Below are positions 32,800 to 41,233 of a DNA stretch of 48,163 bases, piece after piece. The number at the start of each line of letters is the position of its first letter. The first letter of the stretch is position 1. Made by a program: the position numbers and the translations under genes. The stretch comes from an uncultured Proteiniphilum sp. GTDB lineage: Bacteria > Bacteroidota > Bacteroidia > Bacteroidales > Dysgonomonadaceae. The notes below the pieces were generated by a model that worked only from the letters and a program-made list of their open reading frames with translations, did not search any database and had not been told where the DNA came from. The stretch lies in the NCBI GenBank assembly GCA_927407015.1, contig CAKMJT010000050.1, positions 1 through 48,163 of the forward strand, read 5' to 3'.

Positions 32800-33786
32800 T
32801 TATTTACCGAGCAAACGACCGCCAACATTACCCGCTACCGATCCGGCAACGCCTCCGGCAATACCGCCTGCTTTGCTTGCTGTTTTATTTACTGCGCTTC
32901 CATAAGCACCTGCACCGCCCGATTGGATTATCCATCCTGCAACTGTCGGGATCGTGAAGTATCCGATAATTCCGATGATCAGGAACACGATATACACACC
33001 GTTTGAGCCGTCGGGGATATAGTTCGGGTCTTGCAGGAGGGCAATATCCTGTTGAAGCATTAATTCCTGTATCTTCGATAATACGGCGGAAAAAATATCA
33101 GCGACAGGCAGCCAGAGATAGATGCTTATATAGCGTGTAAGCCATTGGGACAGCGTTGCCTGAAATCCGTCATATATGGAAAAGGCAAACGCAATAGGTC
33201 CCAATATGGCCAACACGACAAGGAAGAATGTCCTGAGCGTATCAATGGTCAGGGCGGCAGCATTGAACAATAACTCAAAGAAATCCCGAATTACCTCCCT
33301 GAACCATGCTTTGATATCATACCAAAGCCGTTCGCCCCACATACTGACAATTTCGGCAGCATCGGTAATGCCGAGTTCTTTCATTTTCTGGTCATACACT
33401 TCATCATCGACAAGCCATGCTTTGCCCTCACGCAAACGGGCTTCATATTCCAAATTGTCTTTTTGTTGCTGTAATGCTTCCACATTAACCATTTGGTTTT
33501 CCATAATGGTATGCGCACCCTTTACAACAGGTGACATAACCGCATTGATAGTTCCCAACACGATTGTGGGGAAAAACATGATGCACAGCCCAATCGCAAA
33601 CGGACGAAGCAAAGGAAACACGTCGATAGGCTCGGCACGACTTAACGCCTGCCATACCCTGTACGCCACATAGAACAGTGCGCCCAGTCCCGCTACCCCC
33701 TTTGCAACACCAATCATGTCGCTGCAAAGAGGTATCATGCTTTGGTACAGATTCTGTAAAATCTGATGTAGATTGTCAAAATTCAT
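32800..33786 (-). CDS. traJ: Conjugative transposon protein TraJ (VirB6-like)
   Basis: 328 residues with several hydrophobic segments (near 20-45, 60-85, 175-205, 225-245 and 265-295) and a small-residue C-terminus (KAGGIAGGVAGSVAGNVGGRLLGK). The arrangement fits the VirB6-like polytopic channel protein of CTn mating systems. The region of AWFREVIRDFFELLFNAAALTIDTLRTFFLVVLAILGPIAFA is the conserved core. It follows traI by 20 bp. Confidence 0.9.
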   Translation of the reverse strand: MNFDNLHQILQNLYQSMIPLCSDMIGVAKGVAGLGALFYVAYRVWQALSRAEPIDVFPLLRPFAIGLCIMFFPTIVLGTINAVMSPVVKGAHTIMENQMVNVEALQQQKDNLEYEARLREGKAWLVDDEVYDQKMKELGITDAAEIVSMWGERLWYDIKAWFREVIRDFFELLFNAAALTIDTLRTFFLVVLAILGPIAFAFSIYDGFQATLSQWLTRYISIYLWLPVADIFSAVLSKIQELMLQQDIALLQDPNYIPDGSNGVYIVFLIIGIIGYFTIPTVAGWIIQSGGAGAYGSAVNKTASKAGGIAGGVAGSVAGNVGGRLLGK

Positions 33787-33806
33787 AACTGACTACATTT
33801 ATCTTA

Positions 33807-34427
33807 TTACCAATACCTTTCGGAAGGACTACCATACAGAGCCAATACCCTGTCCATATCATTTTTTTCCTTTGCACGGATATAGGATACGGATATACTC
33901 TTTTGTGTGAAATACTTCGTCAGATTACGATATTCCAACATCTTACTGTGAATCTGGTCGATTACATCCATGCGCTCTTTGTCGGAAAGGGAAAGCCCGT
34001 TACTTCCGGTAACAATGTTTCTCAAATCCGTTACCAACGCTCCCCCTTCTTCCAACAGCTTGGCATAGCCCGTTGAAATAGCTGCTAACTCATTTGCAGA
34101 GAAATTAGGGTCGCTTACCATTTTATTAAATCCGGTAACATACATGTCCGTAATCTCACTTACCATTTCGATAGTCTTCTGAACCTTACGTGCATCTTTA
34201 ATCAGGTTGTGGACTGATTTGAGTGCATCGTAGTATTCCTTACCTTGTTTGTAAATTTTGATGCTCTCGTTCAGGTTGTTTATCATGTTGGATGCCGTCG
34301 AAGTACCTTGTACCGCACTGATGATATTTTGTACCAGATTGGTCGGGTCGGCAACAACCCACTGCGCTTTTGCCTGAAAGGAGAACATGCTTAGTGCCAC
34401 TGCAAGGCACATAAATATTCGTTTCAT
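33807..34427 (-). CDS. traI: Conjugative transposon protein TraI (DUF4141)
   Basis: 206 residues. Signal peptide MKRIFMCLAVALSMFSFQAKA; the mature part begins QWVVADPTNLVQNIISAVQ and is almost all helical, as in VirB5-like minor pilins. The family is DUF4141. It probably acts at the periplasmic or pilus side. It lies between the DUF3876 gene and traJ. Confidence 0.88.
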   Translation of the reverse strand: MKRIFMCLAVALSMFSFQAKAQWVVADPTNLVQNIISAVQGTSTASNMINNLNESIKIYKQGKEYYDALKSVHNLIKDARKVQKTIEMVSEITDMYVTGFNKMVSDPNFSANELAAISTGYAKLLEEGGALVTDLRNIVTGSNGLSLSDKERMDVIDQIHSKMLEYRNLTKYFTQKSISVSYIRAKEKNDMDRVLALYGSPSERYW

Positions 34428-34472
34428 AACTTTTACTTTTTAAATTATTACTGATTGAATTTCGACTGTACG

Positions 34473-34775
34473 TTAATCGTACACCCGTTTGTAATCGCCT
34501 TCAGTAGCAAGCAGGAGCATATCCCGCTCACTATCGTAGGCAATGCGTATCATGCCATAGAAATTGAAAAAGGTATATCCCCAACATTGGAATAAAGGGA
34601 CGGTAAACGCCGTATCGTGTTTGTAAATAAACTGCAACCGGAATCGACTACCGTCATGGTAAATCCTGATGCTTGGGGAACCGCAAAGACTTTCCCATGT
34701 CCCGCAAATATCACGAAGCGGAAAAGAGGTTAGCACTTGCAGAGCCGTAGCTGACATATATCTTTTTCTTTTCAT
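34473..34775 (-). CDS. DUF3876-like protein
   Basis: 100 residues, soluble. GTWESLCGSPSIRIYHDGSRFRLQFIYK is the pattern I associate with DUF3876, found only in CTn tra regions; no biochemical role is known. It starts 2 bp after the traG stop on the same strand and therefore should be translated with it. Confidence 0.7.
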   Translation of the reverse strand: MKRKRYMSATALQVLTSFPLRDICGTWESLCGSPSIRIYHDGSRFRLQFIYKHDTAFTVPLFQCWGYTFFNFYGMIRIAYDSERDMLLLATEGDYKRVYD

Positions 34776-34777
34776 GG

Positions 34778-37276
34778 CTATTGCTCCTGTCGTTTGCTTT
34801 CGGCAAGTTGTTTAATCGCCAGTTCGATATTGCCGTCCAGTTTTTCGGTCAGTTGCAGCAGTTCCAGTTTTTCGGATTCTTCCGTTGTGTACGTGTAGTA
34901 TTCTTCTAAACTGACTTCTGTGGCATAGACCGCCGACTGCACACCGCCCAGTCCGAACCAAACTTCTTTGTATTTTCGGCTTGGAGCATTCGACATATTA
35001 ATTGAGAGTACCTGCGACTTTTCCTTTTCGGTCAATCCGAGCAACGCCTGAATACTGTCGAACTTGTTCATGTATTTGCGTTGGTCTAATAGGATTTTGC
35101 AATCGCTGTTATTGATAATACTCTCTTTCACGATAGGAGAAGCGATAATATCATCGACTTCCTGCGTTACGACAATGGCTTCGCCGAAGAACTTACGGAC
35201 GGTCTTAAAGAGATACTTAATGTACTCTGCCATACCTTCTTTAGCAATCGCTTTCCATGCTTCTTCGATTAATATCATCTTGCGAATACCCTGTAACCGC
35301 CTCATTTTGTTTATAAAAACTTCCATGATTATAATCGTGACGACGGGAAAGAGGATTTTGTGGTCTTTTATCGCATCAATTTCAAAGACAATGAAGCGTT
35401 TAGACAACAAATCCAGTTGCTTATCCGAGTTCAACAGGAAATCATATTCGCCCCCACGATAGTACGGCTCAAGCACGTTCAGGAAATTGGCAATGTCAAA
35501 ATCCTTTTCACGCACTTTCTTTTCTTCCAGTACCTTTTTGTAATCGTCCCGGACGAACTCATAGAATGTATTGAAAGACGGTATCAGCTTCCTGTCGGTT
35601 TTCAGTTTGTCTATATACTGGCTGACTGCATTGGAGAGGGCAACTTCCTCCGCCCGTGAAGGCGGCTCGTTATCCCTTTTCCACAGGGTAAGAATTAGCG
35701 TTTTTATACTCTCACGCTTTTCAATATCGAAGACATTATCATCCGTGAAAAATGGATTAAATGAAATCGGATTTTCTTCGGTATAAGTGAAGTACACCCC
35801 ATCCTGACCGTTGGTCTTACGGTTAATCAGGTTGCATAATCCCTGATAGGAGTTACCCGTGTCCACTAACACGATATGCGTTCCCTGTTCGTAATACTGG
35901 CGGCACATGTGGTTGGTAAAAAATGACTTACCGCTTCCGCTCGGCCCAAGAATGAATTTATTACGGTTCGTAATAATTCCTTTCTTCATGGGCAGATCGG
36001 AAATATCTACATGGAGAGGTTTTCCCGAAACCCTGTCCGCCATTTTGATACCGAACGGACTGGGCGAACTGCGGTAGTTTGTTTCTTCAGTAAAGAAACA
36101 AAGAGCAGGTTCGATAAACGTGTAGAACGATTCTTCCGCAGGAAAATCACCACCGTTGCCCGGCATACCTGCCCAGTACAAAGTAGCGGCATCCACCGTA
36201 TTATGTCGTGGCTTACACTCCATAAGAGCCAACTGGCTACCCACGTCGTTGCGGATATGTTTGAGTTCTTCCACGTCATCACTCCATGCCAATACGTTGA
36301 AGTGCGCCCGAATAGAAGTCAGTCCAAATGAATGTGCTTCGTTCAGGTATTGGTCGATCCACTCCTTATTGATTTGGTTTCCAAGACTATACCTTGAAAG
36401 CGACTGCATATTCCTTGCACTTTTCTCGAATTTTCGTAGGTTTTCCGCACTATCTTCGATAAACAGATATTGGTTGTAGATATGGTCGCACGACAAGAGC
36501 AAACCGACGGGCGAAGCGAAAGACAAACGGCAGTCGCTCCGGTCGGTCGATAGTTTTTCATATCGCATATCCGTTCCGATACGTCCGGGCAGATCTTCCG
36601 CATCCGAAAGCGTATGCAGGCAGACGTGTTTACTTCCTACCCGAAGCCCATCCGCTCCCAGTTCCAAATCTTCCAAACAAGTAGTATCGTCCAATGACAG
36701 GGCGAAATACTTTTCGATAAGTCCGGCAGAAGTGTCTGTTCCTGTAATTTCATCGGAACTGATACGGGTAAGGCGTATAAATCCGCTATCGTTCATTATC
36801 CGTTCAAACTGTCCGACGGCTTCCAAGAACTTCACGCTTGTATCCTTGTTCACTTCCTTTGGGATAATATTCCCACGACAAAGCGACGAAAAATTGCTCT
36901 GCATTCTCATTCGCTCTTTGGTTGTTTTGGTAAGGAACAGGAAGCATGAGTGATTCAGGAACGGGCGTTCGTTGAAGTGCTTTTCAAAATTGCGGGATAA
37001 GAAACTCATATCGTCCTTATCGGTAGCGGGTTTGTAGGTTTCACGCACAAACCAATCCTGCTTATGCACCACACAGTATTCGGGTAGGACTTTTACCGCT
37101 TTCGCCCAAGACGAATGAATTGCTTCGTATTCGGTATTGGTTACGGTAAACAGTTCGGGCAGTTCCACACGGTAGGCAACCGTAATATCTGCATCCTTTG
37201 ATATGATGCAGTCATGTTCGACAGCCAACAGCGGAAACTTACTTTCGATAGTCGCCGCTTTCATAATGTTACGCAT
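34778..37276 (-). CDS. traG: TraG, conjugation ATPase (VirB4-like)
   Basis: 832 residues. The Walker A motif GPSGSGKSFFTNHMC starts at about 444 and Walker B is at MILIEEAWKAIAK (about 670), followed by FGEAIVVTQEVDDIIASPIVKES, a typical VirB4 motif. The N-terminal half is the TraG_N/CagE-like domain. It energises assembly of the channel and pilus at the inner membrane. Start MRNIMK overlaps traF by 8 bases; MKAATIES four codons on is possible. Confidence 0.93.
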   Translation of the reverse strand: MRNIMKAATIESKFPLLAVEHDCIISKDADITVAYRVELPELFTVTNTEYEAIHSSWAKAVKVLPEYCVVHKQDWFVRETYKPATDKDDMSFLSRNFEKHFNERPFLNHSCFLFLTKTTKERMRMQSNFSSLCRGNIIPKEVNKDTSVKFLEAVGQFERIMNDSGFIRLTRISSDEITGTDTSAGLIEKYFALSLDDTTCLEDLELGADGLRVGSKHVCLHTLSDAEDLPGRIGTDMRYEKLSTDRSDCRLSFASPVGLLLSCDHIYNQYLFIEDSAENLRKFEKSARNMQSLSRYSLGNQINKEWIDQYLNEAHSFGLTSIRAHFNVLAWSDDVEELKHIRNDVGSQLALMECKPRHNTVDAATLYWAGMPGNGGDFPAEESFYTFIEPALCFFTEETNYRSSPSPFGIKMADRVSGKPLHVDISDLPMKKGIITNRNKFILGPSGSGKSFFTNHMCRQYYEQGTHIVLVDTGNSYQGLCNLINRKTNGQDGVYFTYTEENPISFNPFFTDDNVFDIEKRESIKTLILTLWKRDNEPPSRAEEVALSNAVSQYIDKLKTDRKLIPSFNTFYEFVRDDYKKVLEEKKVREKDFDIANFLNVLEPYYRGGEYDFLLNSDKQLDLLSKRFIVFEIDAIKDHKILFPVVTIIIMEVFINKMRRLQGIRKMILIEEAWKAIAKEGMAEYIKYLFKTVRKFFGEAIVVTQEVDDIIASPIVKESIINNSDCKILLDQRKYMNKFDSIQALLGLTEKEKSQVLSINMSNAPSRKYKEVWFGLGGVQSAVYATEVSLEEYYTYTTEESEKLELLQLTEKLDGNIELAIKQLAESKRQEQ

Positions 37277-37601
37277 ACGCTACCTCCTTTCTTTTCCGTT
37301 TGAAAAGGCGGTGCGGAGTTTTCCTGTTAATCAAATAGCGGGGATGTTGTTTTATAGCCATGAGTTTCATCAAGCCATGTTCCCCGTATTTTTCATTCAG
37401 GTTAAAGGTAAGCCAAACCAATACCGAAGCAGCGATTACACCGAAGCCTATGCAGATCCACTGATCAATGCCAATTATATATATAATGACAAACACGACA
37501 AATACAGCGAGCAAGCCTCCGGCGAATATGAAAAGGTATTGGGATTTCAAACCTTTGAACTCCACACTTTTGCCTATTCCTTTATTGATATTAAACTCCA
37601 T
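37269..37601 (-). CDS. traF: Conjugative transposon protein TraF (DUF4133, VirB3-like)
   Basis: 110 residues from the ATG at 37601; the 29 codons further up overlap traE and do not look like this family. Two adjacent hydrophobic segments (YLFIFAGGLLAVFVVFVIIYIIG and GFGVIAASVLVWLTFNL) followed by a basic tail (KTPHRLFKRKRKEV) match DUF4133, the VirB3-type partner of TraG. It overlaps traG by 8 bases. Confidence 0.9.
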   Translation of the reverse strand: MEFNINKGIGKSVEFKGLKSQYLFIFAGGLLAVFVVFVIIYIIGIDQWICIGFGVIAASVLVWLTFNLNEKYGEHGLMKLMAIKQHPRYLINRKTPHRLFKRKRKEVAYA

Positions 37602-37624
37602 AACTCTTTTGGGTATGAAGTCGA

Positions 37625-37927
37625 TTAAAGGAAAAAGGAGCGCAGAATGGTGGCAGCTACTATCAGGAAGATACACGCACCGAACCAACTGGCGGCAGTT
37701 TTGCTCGTGTCGGGATCGCCCGAACTGAACTTCCCATACACCTTTACCCCGCCAATCAAGCCGACAACGGCTCCGATTGCGTATATCAATTTTGTTCCCG
37801 GATCGAAATAACTGGTCACCATGTTGGTAGCTTCGGTAATACCACCGACACCGTTACCTTGTGCGAATGCACTTGAAACAGCAGCCAGAATAAAGGCTGC
37901 CGACATAAGAACTTTTTTCTTTGTCAT
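37625..37927 (-). CDS. traE: Conjugative transposon protein TraE (DUF4134, VirB2-like)
   Basis: 100 residues. A signal peptide (MKKVLMSAAFILAAVSSAFA region) precedes a mature part with two hydrophobic segments (IYAIGAVVGLIGGVKVYG and WFGACIFLIVAATILRSFF), as in VirB2 pilins. Pilins are needed in large amounts, which may explain the special element and hairpin just upstream. It opens the traE-traF-traG group. Confidence 0.92.
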   Translation of the reverse strand: MTKKKVLMSAAFILAAVSSAFAQGNGVGGITEATNMVTSYFDPGTKLIYAIGAVVGLIGGVKVYGKFSSGDPDTSKTAASWFGACIFLIVAATILRSFFL

Positions 37928-37949
37928 ATTGAGAAATTGTTAAAATGGC

Positions 37950-37972
37950 AAGTGGGGTGGATAGTCCCACTT
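37950..37972 (-). other. Hairpin upstream of traE (AAGTGGG/CCCACTT)
   Basis: A 7-bp stem with a 9-nt loop, 23 bases before the traE start on the minus strand. It could act as a stability or processing element for the traE-led mRNA. Confidence 0.55.
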
Positions 37973-37981
37973 ACCGGGTTG

Positions 37982-38004
37982 TTACTATTGAATTTTTTTA
38001 GTGG
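37982..38004 (-). promoter_or_regulatory. Intercistronic element before traE (CCACTAAAAAAATTC core)
   Basis: A 23-nt block identical except for one base to that before traN. Upstream is GGTC-TTAT-GACC, a short hairpin in the same relative place as the GAAA hairpin of the traN copy. It lies in the 174-base traD-traE gap, the longest gap inside the tra operon. Confidence 0.7.
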
Positions 38005-38101
38005 TAGGTCATAAGACCCTTTTGTTGTCGGCTTATTCGACGCTAACCGTAATCTCTTTCTTTCATCTCTTTTTTGTTTTACATTATTAATACTGTTCGC
38101 T

Positions 38102-38848
38102 CTATGCGAAATCTCTGATATTAAAAGTGTCGGGAGCCTTCTTCTCGCTTCCCATTGTTCCGGCTTCCTTATCTTTCCGCTCATAGAAAGCTGAAAGGCT
38201 CTCCGCCATCAGGTCGGTAACGATTCGCTTTGCATCGGGTTTACCTGAAACCACCTGCTCAAACATATCGGTCTGCCGTATCTCCAACAGGGTATCACCT
38301 GCCTTTTTCTTTTGTTCGGGAGTGGCTTCATCCTTACGGTTTACCGTGCGAACCATATTTCCCAAATCATCGAACTGAACTCCTGAAGCGAGTGCGGCTT
38401 GTGCCGTTCCTTCGACTTCTTCGTCCTCATCCTCCGGCTCATCTTCGTTTTCGTCCGCTTCGTATTCGAGCGAGTAATCTATGTCCATCGGCTCGTTATC
38501 TTCATCAGGCGGAGTGTCGGAAAACGCTTCGTCCAGTTCCTCCTGCGGCACTTCCGGCGACGATTTTACCTCGTTAGGCGGAACAAATGTATCGGGAATT
38601 TCTTGCTGATTTTCCATTTTTGGCGAGCTGGCAGCAAGTGGCTCCGATTTGGCAGTAAGTGGCTTCGCTGCACTTAAATCGAATTGGCTTTTGCCGACAA
38701 TATCCGACTTCAACCGCCCCGTTTCTTGGATTGTCGAGCCTTCGCCGATTATGTTCTTTCTTCGCCTTTTGCCTATTTTCAGTCGCAGAAGATAGATTGC
38801 AACGAAAAGGGCATACAGCACAACTACGGTTATGAATATCTTTTCCAT
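38102..38848 (-). CDS. traD: Conjugative transposon protein TraD
   Basis: 248 residues. One N-terminal transmembrane segment (about 4-22), then a soluble domain with a very acidic central stretch (about 105-150: DEDEEVEGTAQ and similar) and a C-terminal helical block (KKAGDTLLEIRQTDMFEQVVSGKPDAKRIVTDLMAESLSAF). TraD of CTn elements is poorly known; it is not the F-plasmid coupling protein. The stretch AAKPLTAKSEPLAASS is encoded by one of the 21-bp iteron pairs. Start codon overlaps the traC stop. Confidence 0.8.
   Translation of the reverse strand: MEKIFITVVVLYALFVAIYLLRLKIGKRRRKNIIGEGSTIQETGRLKSDIVGKSQFDLSAAKPLTAKSEPLAASSPKMENQQEIPDTFVPPNEVKSSPEVPQEELDEAFSDTPPDEDNEPMDIDYSLEYEADENEDEPEDEDEEVEGTAQAALASGVQFDDLGNMVRTVNRKDEATPEQKKKAGDTLLEIRQTDMFEQVVSGKPDAKRIVTDLMAESLSAFYERKDKEAGTMGSEKKAPDTFNIRDFA
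38629..38670 (+). repeat. 21-bp iteron pair inside traD
   Basis: TGGCAGCAAG at 38629 and TGGCAGTAAG at 38650, each followed 10 bp on by TGGC, form two 21-bp units. About 44 of 48 bases match the copy upstream of mobA, although here the DNA is coding (on the other strand). Confidence 0.8.
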
Positions 38849-39267
38849 TATTCTTCGTATAACCTGTTTACCTCATCTTTGTATTCTGCCAAATGGTGTT
38901 TCGCCATGTTTTCAAGGAAACCTGATACACTCATTTTCCGGTCGCCTAAACGACGGGCTATTTTATCAAGGCTGTCCCTTGTTTCCGTGCTTATGAATAC
39001 AGGCTTTCTGTCTTCCAATTTCGGAGCGGTAAGAAATGTCTTACGGTAATCCAATGTTTGTTCTTTCTTTTTCATTTTTTCTTCGGATATTATTGTTATT
39101 TCTACTTCCTGTTCATCTTGAACAGCTTTCTCACTCTCATTTTGCTTCACTTGTTTTCTGTACTTTATTGCTTTGGGTATCATTACCGCAGCAAGCATCA
39201 CGAGGCAACACACGATAAGACCTATCGTTATCGTGGTATCGTTGTAAATAATCGGATTGGGTATCAT
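38848..39267 (-). CDS. traC: Conjugative transposon protein TraC (DUF3408)
   Basis: 139 residues. An N-terminal membrane segment (TITIGLIVCCLVMLAAVMIP), a charged middle, and a C-terminal DUF3408 domain (RKPVFISTETRDSLDKIARRLGDRKMSVSGFLENMAKHHLAEYKDEVNRLYEE), likely a ribbon-helix-helix fold. It shares that domain with TraB and so may bind DNA or the relaxosome. It shares one base with the traD start codon. Confidence 0.85.
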   Translation of the reverse strand: MIPNPIIYNDTTITIGLIVCCLVMLAAVMIPKAIKYRKQVKQNESEKAVQDEQEVEITIISEEKMKKKEQTLDYRKTFLTAPKLEDRKPVFISTETRDSLDKIARRLGDRKMSVSGFLENMAKHHLAEYKDEVNRLYEE

Positions 39268-39278
39268 ACATTTGTTTT

Positions 39279-39755
39279 TTAGGGCGTTAAATAATCATCG
39301 TCTTCTTTGTCTTTATTATAAATCTCTTTTATTTCGTCCTGATAGGTGTCGAAATGGTGCGACAGAATATTGTCGATATAGCTGAATATGGAAACATCCT
39401 TTTTATCCAGTGCTTTCACAACCTTTGCTATCCGTTTGTGGTATTTTTCACGGATACTGACCAGTTTCCCATTTCGTGTGGGTATATCTGCAACTGTAAG
39501 AAACAGGCTTTCGTAATCGGGCGATTTGGCTCGCTTACGCTTTGGTTCTTCACGGGAAGTTTCTTCCTGAACAATAGCAACAGGTTGTACCGTTGCTTCG
39601 GGTTCTGCTTCCTGTTCCTGATTTTTCTCATGTTCAGGAACTAATGCTCTGGGAATGGAACTCGGATTGTTCAGCCTGTCTTTGTTCTTGAATGAAGCAA
39701 TGACGAAATTTGCGTCAATATCACTCAAGTTCACTTCTTCTTTCTTCTTTGCCAT
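39279..39755 (-). CDS. traB: Conjugative transposon protein TraB (DUF3408)
   Basis: 158 residues with no membrane segment. The N-terminus is charged; the C-terminal DUF3408 domain (SLFLTVADIPTRNGKLVSIREKYHKRIAKVVKALDKKDVSIFSYIDNILSHHF) is the same kind as in TraC. Basic KRKRAK lies before it. It lies 7 bp after traA, which suggests a TraA-TraB functional pair, like ParA with a DNA-binding partner. Confidence 0.85.
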   Translation of the reverse strand: MAKKKEEVNLSDIDANFVIASFKNKDRLNNPSSIPRALVPEHEKNQEQEAEPEATVQPVAIVQEETSREEPKRKRAKSPDYESLFLTVADIPTRNGKLVSIREKYHKRIAKVVKALDKKDVSIFSYIDNILSHHFDTYQDEIKEIYNKDKEDDDYLTP

Positions 39756-39762
39756 AGCCTGA

Positions 39763-40515
39763 TTATTTTAGAGTGTCCAACATTTCATCAATCAGAATAT
39801 CAAGGTTACTGCCTTTTACCAGTACCTTGTCCGCAGGGAACAGCGTTGAACGGAACAATGCTTTATGGCTGACCGATTGCTCTTTGCGGAATCGTTTACT
39901 GTCGGGCAGGAATGTTTTGAAAAGCGGAAAACCCAGTTTGTCAATCACATCTTCATACACTTCATATAATTCCGTCTTTTCCCGCCCATCAACAAGATTC
40001 CAAAGCAGGTACAATCCTTTGATTTTGGCTTTGCCCGGCGTAATCAGGGCATCGTTAATCGTTACCACATATTGCAGGGTACTTTCCAACACTAATTGGT
40101 CGGCGCTGATCGGAGCTATGATATAGTCCATAAACGATAAGGTTTTGACTACTTCCGGATTATTGATTGTTCCCGGCAGGTCGAAGAACACGAAATCAGG
40201 ATTCATTTCTTCAATCACTGCTTTGGCATCTTCCATTGCGTTTTCGGGACTACTCTCTACAATGACGTATGCTTTTTTGCCGAGCGAGGAAAATTGCTCG
40301 TAAGCCATGAGCTTGTAATGGTCGTCTTCCATTGTCATTTGCAAATCCCGTTTTCGCATATCCGCAATCGAGTGTTGCGGAAAGTCGCAGTCAATCACGG
40401 CTACGTTGTAACCTTTCACATAGTGCAGGTAGGAAGCTACCAACACCGTAAGAGTTGTTTTTCCGGCTCCGCCCTTTTGGGTTGAGAAAGCCACATTCAA
40501 AATTTTCTTTTTCAT
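39763..40515 (-). CDS. traA: TraA, ParA/Soj family ATPase
   Basis: 250 residues. The deviant Walker A KGGAGKTT is at 14-21 (ending Lys19-Thr20), Walker A' VAVIDCDFPQHS follows, and VFFDLPGTINN is Walker B. ParA-type ATPases bind DNA in an ATP-dependent way and move cargo. It is the first gene of the tra operon, directly downstream (in its own direction) of a long AT-rich repeat tract that could be its centromere-like site. In CTns TraA is needed for transfer; its mechanism is not settled. Confidence 0.92.
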   Translation of the reverse strand: MKKKILNVAFSTQKGGAGKTTLTVLVASYLHYVKGYNVAVIDCDFPQHSIADMRKRDLQMTMEDDHYKLMAYEQFSSLGKKAYVIVESSPENAMEDAKAVIEEMNPDFVFFDLPGTINNPEVVKTLSFMDYIIAPISADQLVLESTLQYVVTINDALITPGKAKIKGLYLLWNLVDGREKTELYEVYEDVIDKLGFPLFKTFLPDSKRFRKEQSVSHKALFRSTLFPADKVLVKGSNLDILIDEMLDTLK

Positions 40516-40529
40516 TGTCTTTACATTTT

Positions 40530-40840
40530 AATTGTTGAACTTATTTTTTTATTAATCGCTTGACCTGTCGGTCTGTTAATCAAACGCTTGCTTTGTCGGA
40601 CAATAGATTGAAGCATTGCTTACTTGATTGGTTTGCTGCTAAATCAATTAATTTCTTTATCAGTTTATCAATTTATTAATTCGTTAATCGACAGCCCATT
40701 TAATTCATTACGAAATCAGTCTATTGAAAAATCACTCAATCTGTTTATAAATCATTCGATTTTCCGATTATTCAAATCATTAATTCTATAATCGCTTCAT
40801 CGTTTAATTACGCTGTCGAGTAATAAATCGAGGGCAAATA
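40530..40840. repeat. AT-rich tract of degenerate AATCATT/AATCGATT repeats
   Basis: Over about 300 bp, short variants of TTAATCG, AATCATT, AATCAATT and TTTATCA recur every 8-24 bases, with no coding frame. It lies between traA and mobA, immediately upstream of traA. It could be a ParA/TraB partition-like site, a DNA-unwinding region or part of oriT. Confidence 0.55.
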
Positions 40841-40880
40841 AACGCCTAAAATTTCTCCTGCACACTACTTTTTCACGAGG

Positions 40881-40922
40881 TGGCAGCAAGTGGCGTCGAT
40901 TTGGCAGCAAGTGGCTTCGCTC
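40881..40922 (+). repeat. 21-bp iteron pair upstream of mobA
   Basis: TGGCAGCAAG at 40881 and again at 40902, each followed by TGGC ten bases later. TGG triplets lie at 0, 10, 21 and 31, all on one face of the helix. It is the clearest copy. Confidence 0.85.
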
Positions 40923-40951
40923 ACTGGAATACAGCACGTTACTTTAGCCTG

Positions 40952-40959
40952 TAACTTTG
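40952..40959 (+). promoter_or_regulatory. -7 box (TAACTTTG) upstream of mobA
   Basis: Full match to TAnnTTTG about 280 bases before the mobA start, so the transcript would cover the putative oriT. No good upstream box. Confidence 0.4.
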
Positions 40960-41213
40960 CAGCATGAAACGTCGGGAGGTAATCGACCGCCATTTTAGCT
41001 CGCCCGGCTCGCATTCATATCTGCCCCTGTTCAGGGCAGATTTTATTTGCGACATGGCAAATAGCAAGCTGTATTTTTTGCTGCACGGAAACCGTTTTGC
41101 TGCAAAAAATGCTTGCCCCACAAGGGGGACGCAAACCCTCCGAAGTCGGGTTGCTTATGGAATCATTTCGGGCAATGATTGATTGGCGGCGGATGCCGGA
41201 ACGACGGATTGTA

Positions 41214-41228
41214 CCACTAAAAAAATCC
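41214..41228 (+). promoter_or_regulatory. CCACTAAAAAAATCC core before mobA
   Basis: Exactly the 15-nt core of the elements before traN, on the sense strand, ending 5 bases before the mobA ATG. The AATAGTAA part is absent here. Confidence 0.65.
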
Positions 41229-41233
41229 GACGT

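Larger units (their letters stand above)
40923..41233. other. Candidate oriT region
   Basis: Region between the iterons and mobA. It has a 7-bp stem TCTGCCC/GGGCAGA (41020-41040), a nested hairpin ATTTTTTGC/GCAAAAAAT with inner ACGG/CCGT (41073-41110), and a GC-rich block around 41117-41148 (CCCCACAAGGGGGACG). In mobilisation clusters oriT usually lies just upstream of the mob genes. The nick site is not identified. Confidence 0.5.

Noticed and set aside
37924..38184. 86-codon minus-strand frame between traE and traD
   Set aside because: It overlaps the end of traD in another frame and includes the regulatory gap; no family match.
40964..41182. 72-codon frame in the mobA upstream region
   Set aside because: It spans the hairpins of the candidate oriT, shows no domain, and its codon use is unlike the neighbouring genes. 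It is kept only as a weak possibility.
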